Source of the DNA: Planctomycetota bacterium
GTDB taxonomy: Bacteria; Planctomycetota; Planctomycetia; Pirellulales; PLA5
DNA length: 49,429 nucleotides
NCBI GenBank assembly: GCA_003576845.1
Contig: QEVJ01000027.1
Span: 1 to 49,429, forward strand
Reading direction: 5' to 3'
In this document: positions 8,585 to 18,868 of the stretch, one piece after another
Numbering within the stretch: position 1 is the stretch's first letter
Layout of the letters: each line of letters starts with the position of its first letter
Translations under genes and position numbers: made by a program
The notes under the pieces: model-generated
Databases searched by the model: none
Told to the model about the DNA's origin: nothing
The model's input: only the letters and a program-made list of their open reading frames with translations

Positions 8585-11500
8585 CTACCTGCGAGCGATT
8601 CGCCGCTGGGCGCGAAGCGGCGTGTCGGTCGTGGAACTCGAGTCGCCCGTCAATTCCCCCAGTGCCCGATCGACGTGGGCCGTGTCGAGCCGCAGGCGCG
8701 CGGAGGCGGCTACGCGTCGGCGTGCGGTCGCTTGGAGCGTCTCCTTGCCGAGCGACGCGGGCCCGGATGCACGCCGCGTCGTTCCCGTGATGACGACCGA
8801 AGCCGCCGCGGGCGGAGACGGTGGCGCGCTGCCGCGGCCGAAGTTGCGGGCGAGGATTGCCGCGTCGGCGCCGTTTACGGCTCCGTCGCCGTTGAGATCG
8901 CCCATTTCCGGCGTCGCGCCGCTCGCCGTGCCGAGCGACCGTTGCAGAATTCCAAGGTCGACGAGATCGACCCTCCCGTCGCCGTCGACGTCGCCCTCGA
9001 CGCCGGTTTGATCTTCCGTTCCCGGCGATCCGCCGATTTGACCGCTTGGCCGCCAGGCGGAGCCAACGCTCCACTGGCTCGTTTCGCCGAGCACGTCGAC
9101 GATGACGAGCGAGTATCCGTCGCCATCCGTCGTGGGATGCCAATCGGGTCCGTTGTCGTCGTAAGTAAACGATTGGATGATGGCGTTGTTGCCGTCGACG
9201 ATGGTTAGAGTCTCGCCGGCGTTATCGAGTTGACCGCCGTACGAGCCGGCGACGTTGAGTCCGGCGCCGTAACGGAAGGCGAACGCGGCTTCGTTTTTGA
9301 CGAGCAACAATCGCTCGCCGGGAGCGAGCGTCGCGACGCTCGCCGTCGCGAAGTCGAACTGTACGCCGGCGATCAGCCGAACGCCGGAAAGATCGAGCGT
9401 TTCGGTCGTGCTCGTGTTCTGGAACTCGATGAACTCGAATTCGTCGGCATCATTAAAGCCCGCCGCCAGCTCTTCGGCCGTCTCGTCCGCCGGGTGATAC
9501 ATCAATTCGCTCACCCGCAGGAAATCCTGCAACGGTCGAACGGATATCGTGCTGGTCACGGTGATCGAATCGGTCGCGATTTGATTGCCTTGGAAGTCGA
9601 AGGCTTCGAGCGCGATCGGATTCGGGCCGAAGTCGATCGGCAGCGTCAATTGCCACGTGTTGTTGTTCACCCAAGTCACCGGCAGATTCGTGTCGTCTCC
9701 GTCGAGCCGAATGTTGCGGACGTTCACCCAGCCCGTCCCTTGCAGCGTCACGGTCGGCGCGTTCACCGTGTGGTCCGCGCCGCCGTTGGTCGTGATGGCA
9801 AACGAAACCGGCGGAATCGCCGCGTTGATCTGGCTCAGCGCGCTCGACGCGCGGCTGGAAATGTAGCTGATGAACGACGTGAACGACTCGGAGGGCAGCA
9901 GCGCGTCGTAGTGGTTGATCCACGGCGTCATATACGTCGCGTTGAACGTCGTCGTGACGATGTCCTGGACGTGGCCGTAGTAATGGTGGCCGTTGCCGGG
10001 AATCGACAGCATCTTGTTCAAGTCGCCGTTCGGCGTCAGGCTGCTCGTCGCGCCGGCCGAGAACGAAAAGTCCATGTCGTGCGGGAAGAGCAGCACGCGG
10101 TCGTCTTCCGGCCGGACGTAGACTTCGAGGTTGTGCTGCGCGCCGGTGAAGTAACTGTCGCCGATGCCGGTGAGTATCCCGACGGCGAAGGCCCGCAGCC
10201 ACTGGTCGACGTCGATCACCGAGTTGATCTGGTTGCTGTAACTCGCTCCGGAAAGGGCGAACGTCTTGGCCATGTCGATCAGCCGCGAGTAATCGTCGGC
10301 ATCGCGATTGTTCTTGATCAGGAACGGCCAGCGATAGCGTTCCTTGTCGTCGCCGAGGTTGGTGATACTCACTCCGACGACGCCGTCGGCGTTCGGATAG
10401 GGCAGCTTGGGGCTTTCCGGATTGCCGTCGGTCGTGCCCGCCGGATAGTAAATCAACTCGTACTCGAACAGCGTGCCGTCGCCGCCGTTCTCGAACTGTG
10501 AGTCGAGGAACACGTCGCCGTAGCGGGCCATCATGAGCATGGCGGTGCCCGTATGCGTCGTGCGCGGGGTAATCGCCCGAATGAGGTCGCTGTATTCGTG
10601 CGGAATGTCGCCGGCGCGGGTCACGATGTGCTCGACGATGATCTCCTTCTGGCTGAACTGGTCGCCGGCGCCGCTGCGATCGACCGCCACGTTGTCGTGC
10701 ACGCCGCGGAAGAGCTGATCGGGCTGGAACTCGACGTTGAAGCTGATCCGCACGTCCTGCCGGCGGCCGCGCTCGCTGCCCTTGAGGCGGATGCCGGCGT
10801 CGTAGAACACTTCGCCCTCGTCGTAGATGATCGTCGCGCCGATGCGGTCGTTGCTCAGCGCGTTCGTCGGCGCGTGGAGCAGGTTGGCGTCGGTCGGCGT
10901 CATCACGATTCGGAAGTTGTGCAGGGCCGTCGCGCCGGAGAGCTGCGCCCGGCCGTCTTCGACCTGGTACAATGCCCGCGATTCGCGGCCCAGCGCCGGG
11001 AAGGTCGCGGTCGCGCCGAGTCCGTCGGTCGATTCGACGTAGAACTGCACGACGGCGCCCGCCGCCTGGCCCGGAATCTCGCCGGAAAGGCGGCCGCTTG
11101 CGCCGATCTGCATCGCCACGCTCTGCCACGTGCCGCTATTGACCGAGTACCACAGCACGGCGCTCGCCACGCCGTCGGGATCGGCCGCATCGACCGACAC
11201 ACTGACGGTCTGGCCGGCCGCCGGGACCGTCGGCGAATGCATCAGGCCGGAATGCGTCGGACCGATGTTCGTTTCATAGCGCGAATTTTGCGCGCCCGGC
11301 GTGCCGCCGAGCTGCGGCGCGTCGATGATCGTCGTCTTGGGCAGCCGGTTGAAGTACAGCCGCGTGTTCACCTGCCGGTCGCCGGTGATGTGCTTGACGC
11401 GGTAAGAGATTTCGTACTCGACGCCGTTGGTGATCGTGGCGATCGTCGCCCCGTTCTTGAGGGTCGTTTCGATGTGGTTGAACATGTGCTCGCTGGCGCT

Positions 11501-14500
11501 CGTGGCGACGAGGCGCAGCACTTTGTTCGTCGGGTTGGTCGGATCGGCGACGACGACGCTCTTACCGTGGCTGCCGTGCGTGCCGCCCAAGCGCCACGCC
11601 GCGGGAAGCGCGCCGATCGAGTCGCCTTGGAACGTGCCGTTCTGAATCAACTGGATCGGTGTCGCCGACGACGGGTTCTGCGTCACGCGGATGTCGTCGA
11701 GCAGCACCTCGCCCGCGTCGAGCAGGCCGAGGAGAAACTCCTGCCATTGTCCGTCCGGACCCACGCTGCTGGACGTCGCCACGCCGCGATAGGTTACGGT
11801 CTGCCACGCGGTCTGGTCGCTCTCGTCGCTTGCCGCCCATGCCTGGGCCTGCGCATTATCCGCGTCGGGATCGCGCAGTTCGAGGCTCGAACCGCCGCCG
11901 TCGGCGAATTCGTGCCAGCGGCCGGAATCGAAGAACTCGACCACGTCCGCCGGATTATCGAGCGCGTCGCGCAGCTCCAGCTTCTCGCCGCCGCGTTGGA
12001 TTTCGCCCGCGAACGGACCGAGAATGCGGATGCTTGGATAGTCCGCGGCGAGCGTGACCACGTCGCGGGCGACGACGAGGTACTCGCCCGGAGCAATCGT
12101 CGTTCCCATGGGGAACTCGTAATCGACGCCGTTGATCTCCCACTCGGTCAGGTCGACGGTCGTCTGGCTGCGATTGTACAGCTCGATCCACTGCTGTTCG
12201 TTGTCGCGATACGGCTGGCCGGGGATGAAGGGCGTCAGCTCTTCGCGGAGCAACATTTCCAACCCGAACACCGTGTCGCTGCTCGTGGCGTTGATCTGAT
12301 GCACTTCGACGGAGAGGACATTCGTGCCGACGTTCAGGATCGCGGGATTGAGCGCGATGTACCCGCTGTAGTTGGCGTTGTCGATCGAAGTCGACGCGAA
12401 CGTGCCGCTCGTTACGGCTCCGGCGGGCATCCCGAACCGCGTGGACCCGCCGCCGATGTCCGCCAGCTCGACGCCGTTGAGATAGAAGACGGCGCCGTCG
12501 TCGATGACGTGCCGGAATACCAATTCGGATCCGGCCGGCGCGCCCGCGAACGTGAACTCCTTCTGATAATAGTACGTCGTCACCGCCTGCGAGTAGTCGC
12601 CCCACGTCGTGCGCAACGGTTCCGGCAAGGCGCTGCTTTCGACGCCGATCAACGTCTGCCCGGTCTGCCAGTCGCCGCCGACGGGCTGATTCGTCTGATA
12701 CCACGTCGCGCCGAGATTCGCGCCGGAGCGGTTGAATTTCCACGTGTCGGCAAACGAAACGAGCGACGTGGTCTGATAGGTCGCCGGCATATCCGGCGTG
12801 CCCAGGAGACCGCGCGGATTGTACATGATCTCGTTAATGACGATCTCGTCGTGGAGCGCGAAACTGTTCGCCGCGCCCGGCGTGGGGACGTCCGGCGTGA
12901 GCCAGCGGTCGCCGAAATCGGGATGGCGGCCTTGCAATCGATTCCGCATGAGCACCGCGTCCGCCACCGCGTTGCCGCCGGGACGGAACAGGAACAACTT
13001 GTCGTTGTCGACGACGGGGAAGCCCAGCGTCGCCGCGTCGACGATGATCCTCTCGCCTGGTTGCACGAATTGCGACGGGAAGACGTAGGGGGCCGTCATT
13101 TCGTTCGACGAACGGATCTCGTAACCGCCGACGTCGATCGCTTGCGAATGAACGTTGGTCAGCTCGATCCAGAACGGAGCGAGCGCGGAGGCGACTTCGT
13201 CGAACTTCAGCGAACTCGGCTGCCGCGGGTCGACGGGCACGACGACCGCCCTTAGCGACGCCGCCATCGCCATGTCGTCGCTGTCGAGCGACGCCTGGTG
13301 TACTTCGACGGCCAGCACGTTGCGGCCGGCGACCAGCGCCGACGACGGAATGCTCACGGGCAAACCGGCCGCGGGCGAGCCGATTTCGGTCGACGCCAGC
13401 GTTCCGTAGCCGATCGCACCGGCGGGCATGTTGCGGCGGTAGACCTCGGCGCCGTTGAGGTAGTACACGGCGCCGTCATCGGCGAGCGGCGTCAGTTCCA
13501 AGAGCGAGACTTGTGCGGCGGCCGCGTCGAGATCGAACTCGTGGCGGAAATAGTGCGTCGTCGGGCCGAGGTCGACGATCGTGTTGCCGGTTACGGTCGT
13601 GGCCAGCACGTCCATCCGGAAGGCAAACCCGCCCGCGTTTCCGCTCTCCGCGCTCGTGTTGCGCACGGCCAAGATGATCTCGTTCGTGCCGACGTTCCAG
13701 TTCGTGAACGAGGCGGCGCTGGAATCGAACTTGGTCACGCTCACCGCGCCGTTTTCCTCGATCGTAATCGACGGATAGGGCGACAAGAACGGATCGCCGG
13801 AGAACGTGACTTCCGTGGCGAGCAACTGGCCGTTGAGATAGACCTGCGCCCCGTTGTCGACGGCCATGCGGATATTCGCGCTCACCGCGCCGAACTCGGG
13901 TAACTCGAACGTCGTGCGATAGTAGCGCACGTTGTTCTGGGCGACGATTCCTTGCACGCCCATCGAATTGGCCGCGGTGTTGATCGACGGAACGACGAGC
14001 GGGCCGGTCGCGGTGGGAACGAGCGTGAACGTCGAGGCGGCCGGCGGAGGCGGATTGCCGCTCGGGTCCCAGTTTCCGGCCGGGCCGCCGCTGATCGTCT
14101 CCGTGCTCAGCCGCCACGTGGCCGTGCTCGACCCGACGGTTATCGGCAACGAAACGGAGATCGGATTCGCAGCGCCGGTGGCCAAGGCTTGAATCGACGC
14201 TTGCGGCAGTGCGATGTTCCACATTGCCACGTCGTCGACGTTGCCGACGAAGCCCTCCGTGGTGTTCGTATGCCGCGTGCCGATGTTCATCAGCCCGATC
14301 GGGCTGATTGCTCGAGAAGCCGCGTATACCGGTTGGCCATTGGCATAGATGGTGAGCATCGACCCATTGGCGACGTACGCCATGTGAATCCATTGATTGG
14401 GCGTCGTCGTGAAGGTCGTCTCGGTCCAGCCGTTGGAGTGAAACTTGATGCTCGAATTGCCGCCGGCCGCGGCGTTGTTGCTGACGGCGGTCTCGAACGA

Positions 14501-15589
14501 ATCGTTCGCGCGGCTGGTGATGCGGTTGTGGCCGATGTTGCCGGAACCGGAGTTTCCCGTGCCCGTGGTTTGGCCGGGATCCTTGATCCAATAGGCGAGG
14601 GTGAAGACGCTCGAGTTGAGGCTGGCGTGGGGCGCGATCGCGACGCGGCTCGCGCCGCCGGAAAAACTCATCGACTTTCCGCTGCCGATGGCGGCCGGCA
14701 CGCTCGTGTCGTAGGTCGCGCCGACGATCGTGCCGTCGTTGACGCCGGTCGCGGAATGGTCGTCCACGTTGTCGTCGAAGTTCCAATACGCGACGAGCGA
14801 CGCAGGCGGCGTGGTCGGCGGCGTGCCGATATTGCCGGCCACGATCGGCGCCTCGCCGCTGGACCAGCTTGCATCGTCGAAGTTGCTTTGCGACCAACTC
14901 GTGCCGAGGTCTGTGCCGGTATCGTCGTACCGCCACGTGGCGTTTTGCTGCACCAGCGTTTGCGACTGCGGCGACAGGTCGACGACGGGAAAGTTGGCGG
15001 CGCCGGGCGTTCCGCCGATTTCGAGACTGGCGGACCAGTTGTCGACGTCGCCGCTACCGGCGTTGGGAGTTCGCTTGGCGAGACTGACGCCCGATCCATC
15101 CGCGGCGAGGGGCCAAGGCTGGTCGTCGGAATAGTCGACCTCGTCCATGACGCGGTCGCTGTTGTTGACGAGCGCAAGCGTTTCGCCGCCATTCGAAAGG
15201 TTGCCCACGTAGGGCCCGAGCGCGCCGGCGAAACCGGCGCTCGCCAGCGCAGCGGGGTCGGCGGCGACGACGAGATAGCCGAACCGCGGGATCGTCGTGC
15301 CGGCGGGGAAGCGATAACTAACGCCCCGGTCGAATCCCCAACCGGAGATGTCCATGTCGACGCCCTGCTGGTTGTGCAGTTCGATGAATTCGAGCGATTC
15401 GTCGCTGCCCGCGGGGTTGTACATGATCTCGTTGAGAACGACGGTGCTGTCGAGCACGTAGCGGTTTTCGAGCGGCTCGATCGTTCGCACGCGGCGGCCG
15501 CGATGCGCGTTCTGCGACGCGCGGCGTGCGGCGGCGCGGAGGTAACGATTGCCGTTGCCGAATGAACCCAGCGAGCGTTTGCCAGACAT
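8585..15589 (-). CDS. Giant LTD / LamG / CotH-kinase / dockerin surface protein (paralog of 32530-40398)
   Basis: 2334 residues. ATG 15589 is preceded by GAGGAG at about 10 bases. Domains in order: Arg-rich N-terminus with IEPLENRYVL (37-46, LEPR-XLL type, no classical signal peptide); lamin-tail domain (about 48-200); galactose-binding-like jelly roll beginning about 205 (TWRYDDTGTDLG), interrupted by LamG (about 265-475) and a second jelly roll, resuming near 680; second LTD (about 790-910); jelly roll (about 950-1117); third LTD (about 1130-1250); carbohydrate-binding-like and Ig-like segments (about 1290-1535); CotH kinase-like region (about 1553-1900, with GIRLKGS and LFPHDMDFSF); fourth LTD (about 2017-2190); dockerin type I with two Ca-binding loops (DVDGDGRVD, DLNGDGAVN, about 2197-2247); and a basic C-terminal tail ending RAQRRIARR. 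It probably acts at the cell surface; the CotH region suggests protein phosphorylation, which is inferred. Confidence 0.9.
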   Translation of the reverse strand: MSGKRSLGSFGNGNRYLRAAARRASQNAHRGRRVRTIEPLENRYVLDSTVVLNEIMYNPAGSDESLEFIELHNQQGVDMDISGWGFDRGVSYRFPAGTTIPRFGYLVVAADPAALASAGFAGALGPYVGNLSNGGETLALVNNSDRVMDEVDYSDDQPWPLAADGSGVSLAKRTPNAGSGDVDNWSASLEIGGTPGAANFPVVDLSPQSQTLVQQNATWRYDDTGTDLGTSWSQSNFDDASWSSGEAPIVAGNIGTPPTTPPASLVAYWNFDDNVDDHSATGVNDGTIVGATYDTSVPAAIGSGKSMSFSGGASRVAIAPHASLNSSVFTLAYWIKDPGQTTGTGNSGSGNIGHNRITSRANDSFETAVSNNAAAGGNSSIKFHSNGWTETTFTTTPNQWIHMAYVANGSMLTIYANGQPVYAASRAISPIGLMNIGTRHTNTTEGFVGNVDDVAMWNIALPQASIQALATGAANPISVSLPITVGSSTATWRLSTETISGGPAGNWDPSGNPPPPAASTFTLVPTATGPLVVPSINTAANSMGVQGIVAQNNVRYYRTTFELPEFGAVSANIRMAVDNGAQVYLNGQLLATEVTFSGDPFLSPYPSITIEENGAVSVTKFDSSAASFTNWNVGTNEIILAVRNTSAESGNAGGFAFRMDVLATTVTGNTIVDLGPTTHYFRHEFDLDAAAAQVSLLELTPLADDGAVYYLNGAEVYRRNMPAGAIGYGTLASTEIGSPAAGLPVSIPSSALVAGRNVLAVEVHQASLDSDDMAMAASLRAVVVPVDPRQPSSLKFDEVASALAPFWIELTNVHSQAIDVGGYEIRSSNEMTAPYVFPSQFVQPGERIIVDAATLGFPVVDNDKLFLFRPGGNAVADAVLMRNRLQGRHPDFGDRWLTPDVPTPGAANSFALHDEIVINEIMYNPRGLLGTPDMPATYQTTSLVSFADTWKFNRSGANLGATWYQTNQPVGGDWQTGQTLIGVESSALPEPLRTTWGDYSQAVTTYYYQKEFTFAGAPAGSELVFRHVIDDGAVFYLNGVELADIGGGSTRFGMPAGAVTSGTFASTSIDNANYSGYIALNPAILNVGTNVLSVEVHQINATSSDTVFGLEMLLREELTPFIPGQPYRDNEQQWIELYNRSQTTVDLTEWEINGVDYEFPMGTTIAPGEYLVVARDVVTLAADYPSIRILGPFAGEIQRGGEKLELRDALDNPADVVEFFDSGRWHEFADGGGSSLELRDPDADNAQAQAWAASDESDQTAWQTVTYRGVATSSSVGPDGQWQEFLLGLLDAGEVLLDDIRVTQNPSSATPIQLIQNGTFQGDSIGALPAAWRLGGTHGSHGKSVVVADPTNPTNKVLRLVATSASEHMFNHIETTLKNGATIATITNGVEYEISYRVKHITGDRQVNTRLYFNRLPKTTIIDAPQLGGTPGAQNSRYETNIGPTHSGLMHSPTVPAAGQTVSVSVDAADPDGVASAVLWYSVNSGTWQSVAMQIGASGRLSGEIPGQAAGAVVQFYVESTDGLGATATFPALGRESRALYQVEDGRAQLSGATALHNFRIVMTPTDANLLHAPTNALSNDRIGATIIYDEGEVFYDAGIRLKGSERGRRQDVRISFNVEFQPDQLFRGVHDNVAVDRSGAGDQFSQKEIIVEHIVTRAGDIPHEYSDLIRAITPRTTHTGTAMLMMARYGDVFLDSQFENGGDGTLFEYELIYYPAGTTDGNPESPKLPYPNADGVVGVSITNLGDDKERYRWPFLIKNNRDADDYSRLIDMAKTFALSGASYSNQINSVIDVDQWLRAFAVGILTGIGDSYFTGAQHNLEVYVRPEDDRVLLFPHDMDFSFSAGATSSLTPNGDLNKMLSIPGNGHHYYGHVQDIVTTTFNATYMTPWINHYDALLPSESFTSFISYISSRASSALSQINAAIPPVSFAITTNGGADHTVNAPTVTLQGTGWVNVRNIRLDGDDTNLPVTWVNNNTWQLTLPIDFGPNPIALEAFDFQGNQIATDSITVTSTISVRPLQDFLRVSELMYHPADETAEELAAGFNDADEFEFIEFQNTSTTETLDLSGVRLIAGVQFDFATASVATLAPGERLLLVKNEAAFAFRYGAGLNVAGSYGGQLDNAGETLTIVDGNNAIIQSFTYDDNGPDWHPTTDGDGYSLVIVDVLGETSQWSVGSAWRPSGQIGGSPGTEDQTGVEGDVDGDGRVDLVDLGILQRSLGTASGATPEMGDLNGDGAVNGADAAILARNFGRGSAPPSPPAAASVVITGTTRRASGPASLGKETLQATARRRVAASARLRLDTAHVDRALGELTGDSSSTTDTPLRAQRRIARR

Positions 15590-15646
15590 CGGTCAGATAC
15601 TCCTCGAGCGGCCGTGGGTGGAATGCGGCGCTTGCCGCGGGGCGTT

Positions 15647-15688
15647 CAACAAACAAGCCAGCGCCGACGCTCCGGCCGGCACTGGCTT
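15647..15688 (-). terminator. Probable Rho-independent terminator of the LamG PEP-CTERM gene
   Basis: Arms at 15655-15666 and 15677-15688 pair over 12 bases (aagccagcgccg against cggcactggctt, one G-T mismatch) with a 10-base loop. Read on the minus strand, the hairpin is followed by a T-rich run (gtttgttg). It lies about 36 bases past the stop codon of the 15724-17694 gene and before the start of the giant gene at 15589, so the two genes are probably transcribed at least partly separately. Confidence 0.55.
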
Positions 15689-15723
15689 CGATTCAAGGTT
15701 GTAGCGGATTTGCCGAACGATTC

Positions 15724-17694
15724 CTACGACATTCGGCGTGCCCATGCCGTGCGGCGGCGGACGAGAGCCAGGGCCCCGATGCCGAGCGCCCCGAGCATGA
15801 ACGAGCTCGGCTCCGGAATCGGGACCGCGGTTCCACCGAGATCGACGCGAATGCCGCCCGGATTGACCGCTGTACCGTCGTTGGTCATCACGAACTCCAG
15901 CGAATTGATGCCGGCCACGAAGCCCGTGTTGAGCTTGAACGTCTTACCGCCGCCTACGGCGAACGTTTGGTTCGCGGCGGGCGTTCCTGCGGGAGCCGAC
16001 AACGTAATCCCCGTGCTTTGCCCATTGATCAACACGTCGACCAGCGTGTTGTCGACGAACACGGTCATAACGATTTCCGCCGTGTTCTCCTGGAAACCGG
16101 TCAAGTCGAAGGACGTGGCAAAGCGATATTCGCCGACCGCGACATTCGTCGCGCCCGGATCGACGACGCCGATAAAGCCGCTCGAAGCGTCGTTCGGCGC
16201 CCAGACCGGATGGTTGATGATCGCGATGGCCTGCGAGCCTTGCGGGGCAGAGACGAGCACGTAGTGTGGATCGGGCTGGCCGCCGAGCAACCGCGCGCCG
16301 CTCGCGTCCAAGCCCGTGCTGAACAGCGAGTCGATCGGCCGGCGATCCGTCACCTCGTTCGTCAGGCCGTAAAGATGGAATGTCGCGTTTCCGACGATCT
16401 GGTTCGCGCGAATCGTGAGCGTCGGGCTGTCGGCGACAAACGTGTACGACAGGGCATACGCCTGGTTGATGTCGGCAAAGCCGGGCGCGTTGTTCGTCGC
16501 GTTATCCTCGTTGATCCGCGTGACGCGCTCGGCAAGGCCGTCGCCGTCGGTGTCGAACTCGATCATGTTCTGCCGCGAACCGGCGGCGGGCGCTACCCAG
16601 TTGCGGATGTAGAGCCGCGTGTCGTAGCCTTCGCCGGGCGTGAGGCCGGTCAGCGTAATCACGCCCTCGCCGGCGTTGTAGAGCATGTCCTGGAACAACG
16701 CGCCCACGCTGCCCATGCCGTTGTAGGCATTGTTTCCGCCGTGGATGGCGGGCAGGTTCGTCGATCCGTTGCCGGACGGAAAGTTGCCCACCACGCCGGC
16801 GTCGAATTGCACGCCGTTGACGTTTGCGGCGCCGAGCGAGCCGGTTCCGAAGTCGATCGCGTGCGTGTAGGTTTTCGCGGCGCTGATCTGCGAATCGGCG
16901 TCGTTGGTGATCGGAATGTAGTTGAGCGCGCCGTGCCGATCGGGTCCGGCAATCGCCAGCGGCGACGTGCCCGTCGCCAGGGCCGAGACTTGAGCGGGCG
17001 TCAGCGCATAGTTGAACACCGACACGTCGTCGATGAAGCCGTTGGTGTGCTCGCTGCCGCCGTTGTAGCGCCCGATGTTGATTTCGTGGGCGTTGTCGAA
17101 GAGCAGCGGTTGCAGAATGGCAGTATTGGGCGTGTAGACGCCGCTGGCTGCCTGCGAACCATTGACGTAGGCCCTCCACCGCGTCGGCGTTACGACGTAG
17201 GCGACGTGATACCATTGGTTCAGGTTGTAGGCGAGCGCCGCATCGGCCGCCGTATTTCCCCAGGCGGCGGTGCCGGCCTGGTTGTAGCCACCGATGTCGC
17301 CGTGAATGAGCGTGCCGTTCTGAAACTTCACGTCGAAGCTCTGATCGGCCGGCCGCCGGGTGGAAAAGATGTTGTTCGGATTGGCGTTCGACCGAATGTT
17401 CGCCCAAGCGGAAACGGTATACGAGCCGCTGACCGAGCCGATCTGCGGCGTCACGCCATAATAAGAACCCACCGCCCCGTCGAGTTCGAGCGAGGCGATG
17501 TTGCCCGGGATTGGGGCAACGTCCAGAAACGAATAGGTCGCGCCGCCGTTAAGAACGCCATCGCTGGGACCGACGACGTCGTCGGGAATGGCGTCGAACG
17601 TCCAATAGGCGACCGGCGCGGCTCGACCCGCCGTCGCCGAAAATAGCGCAGCAGCAAGCGCGATGGCTAGGAGATAAAACCTGCGCAGCGTCAT
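15724..17694 (-). CDS. LamG-containing PEP-CTERM exported protein
   Basis: 656 residues from ATG 17694, with GGAG about 9 bases upstream; the frame stays open to 17793 but nothing recognisable is encoded there. The signal peptide is MTLRRFYLLAIALAAALF... to about 26. A LamG/concanavalin-like domain follows (about 28-240, PVAYWTFDA ... NGFIDDVSVFNYALTPAQ), then a beta-rich middle region with FDTDGDGLAER. The C-terminus IPEPSSFMLGALGIGALALV then RRR is a PEP-CTERM sorting signal, normally cleaved by an exosortase; none is encoded in the window. It precedes the giant LTD/CotH gene, an order that recurs at 30497 / 32530 on the other strand. Confidence 0.88.
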   Translation of the reverse strand: MTLRRFYLLAIALAAALFSATAGRAAPVAYWTFDAIPDDVVGPSDGVLNGGATYSFLDVAPIPGNIASLELDGAVGSYYGVTPQIGSVSGSYTVSAWANIRSNANPNNIFSTRRPADQSFDVKFQNGTLIHGDIGGYNQAGTAAWGNTAADAALAYNLNQWYHVAYVVTPTRWRAYVNGSQAASGVYTPNTAILQPLLFDNAHEINIGRYNGGSEHTNGFIDDVSVFNYALTPAQVSALATGTSPLAIAGPDRHGALNYIPITNDADSQISAAKTYTHAIDFGTGSLGAANVNGVQFDAGVVGNFPSGNGSTNLPAIHGGNNAYNGMGSVGALFQDMLYNAGEGVITLTGLTPGEGYDTRLYIRNWVAPAAGSRQNMIEFDTDGDGLAERVTRINEDNATNNAPGFADINQAYALSYTFVADSPTLTIRANQIVGNATFHLYGLTNEVTDRRPIDSLFSTGLDASGARLLGGQPDPHYVLVSAPQGSQAIAIINHPVWAPNDASSGFIGVVDPGATNVAVGEYRFATSFDLTGFQENTAEIVMTVFVDNTLVDVLINGQSTGITLSAPAGTPAANQTFAVGGGKTFKLNTGFVAGINSLEFVMTNDGTAVNPGGIRVDLGGTAVPIPEPSSFMLGALGIGALALVRRRTAWARRMS

Positions 17695-17887
17695 TAGCGT
17701 GACTCCGAAATGCTTGAAATCCGACGGCTTTGCGAGCCGCTGGTTAGAGAACATCCAGGTTCTGAGACTATTCGCACAGCAGGTAATAGTCAAGCGCCGA
17801 ATCGCGAGAAGTCGGCCGTTTTTTTATTGCCTGTGAGCGACGCCGGGCGATCGCCGAAAACGAGCGTGCATCCGGCGAGCCCGAGCC

Positions 17888-18868
17888 TCACCGCCGCCGC
17901 GCAAAATAGAAGATCGCGGCCGCCACGACTTCGGCAACCAGCCAGACGAGCCGCAGGAGCACCGCGGTCGACAGGGCGGCCGCTTCGACGCTGCCCACGT
18001 CCGTAGCCGCCAGAAACGGGCGGAGCATTTCGATCAACACGGCGTCGCGCACGCCGAACCCGCCCGGGATAAGCGAGACGAATCCCGCTACGACCGCGAG
18101 CGCCGATGTGGCAGTGAGGGCGACGATCGACTCGGCAAGCGTGAACGTGTCGATGCCGATGCCCTTGAGCACTGCCCATAGGCTCACGCCGTAGAGCACC
18201 CACGAGGCGAGCGTGGCAATCCAGCCAATAATGACGACCCGAGCGTTGAGACCGCGGAGTTTCGCGTCGATATTCGGGTCGCGGCGGCCGACGCCCAGAC
18301 GCCGCACGATAAAGCGAAAGATCGGCGGCAACGTTGGACCAAAGGTTATCGCCGCGAGTCCTATAGCGAGGAGCGAGAACTTCCAGTGGTCTGCAAAGTT
18401 AAACGCCAAGACGACCGCCGCGAACGCGGCCCCGGACGCCATCATCGTCAGCGTTTCTAGAAAGACGCAAGCCGCGGCGACGCCGCCATCGGCGGTTTGA
18501 CTGCGGACGAACGCGGCTCGCATGATAACGACAAGCGCCTTACCCGGGACGTATTTTCCCAAATGCCCAATGACGTAGGCCCGAAACGCCGTGAAGAACG
18601 GCGTTTGCTGGCCGAGGGCGTGCATCGAGTAGTACCAGAACCAACCACAGGGCAGATTCGCGAGAATGTAGACGACGGCGGAAACGACGAGCCAACCCCA
18701 TTGGAGGTCGAACGTCGCGTGCCGCAGTTGCTCGACGCCGTCGGCGAGCGTTCCGCGGATTCCCCAGGCGACCGCGCCGATGATCAGCAGCTTCGCGGCG
18801 AGAAAGAGCCACTTGCGGCCGCTGGGCTTCGGCGGCTCGATTTCGGTGAGGTCCTCAAGCGTCGACAA
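17888..18868 (-). CDS. Lysylphosphatidylglycerol synthase-type / UPF0104 integral membrane protein
   Basis: 326 residues from a TTG start at 18868 with GGAG 8 bases upstream; no ATG lies near it. There are about 8 hydrophobic helices. The family signature is clear in FFTAFRAYVIGHLGKYVPGK and in SLIPGGFGVRDAVLIEML near the C-terminus, as in the flippase-like half of MprF and in UPF0104 proteins (PF03706). There is no aminoacyl-transfer domain. Many homologs sit in lipid or glycan-lipid gene sets, but the substrate here cannot be told. It is the first gene of the minus-strand block; the next gene downstream starts 193 bases later. Confidence 0.85.
   Translation of the reverse strand: MSTLEDLTEIEPPKPSGRKWLFLAAKLLIIGAVAWGIRGTLADGVEQLRHATFDLQWGWLVVSAVVYILANLPCGWFWYYSMHALGQQTPFFTAFRAYVIGHLGKYVPGKALVVIMRAAFVRSQTADGGVAAACVFLETLTMMASGAAFAAVVLAFNFADHWKFSLLAIGLAAITFGPTLPPIFRFIVRRLGVGRRDPNIDAKLRGLNARVVIIGWIATLASWVLYGVSLWAVLKGIGIDTFTLAESIVALTATSALAVVAGFVSLIPGGFGVRDAVLIEMLRPFLAATDVGSVEAAALSTAVLLRLVWLVAEVVAAAIFYFARRR

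Noticed and set aside
10553-13255. 900-residue plus-strand frame opposite the minus-strand giant
   Set aside because: Shadow of the LTD/CotH coding frame; no recognisable domain and biased composition.
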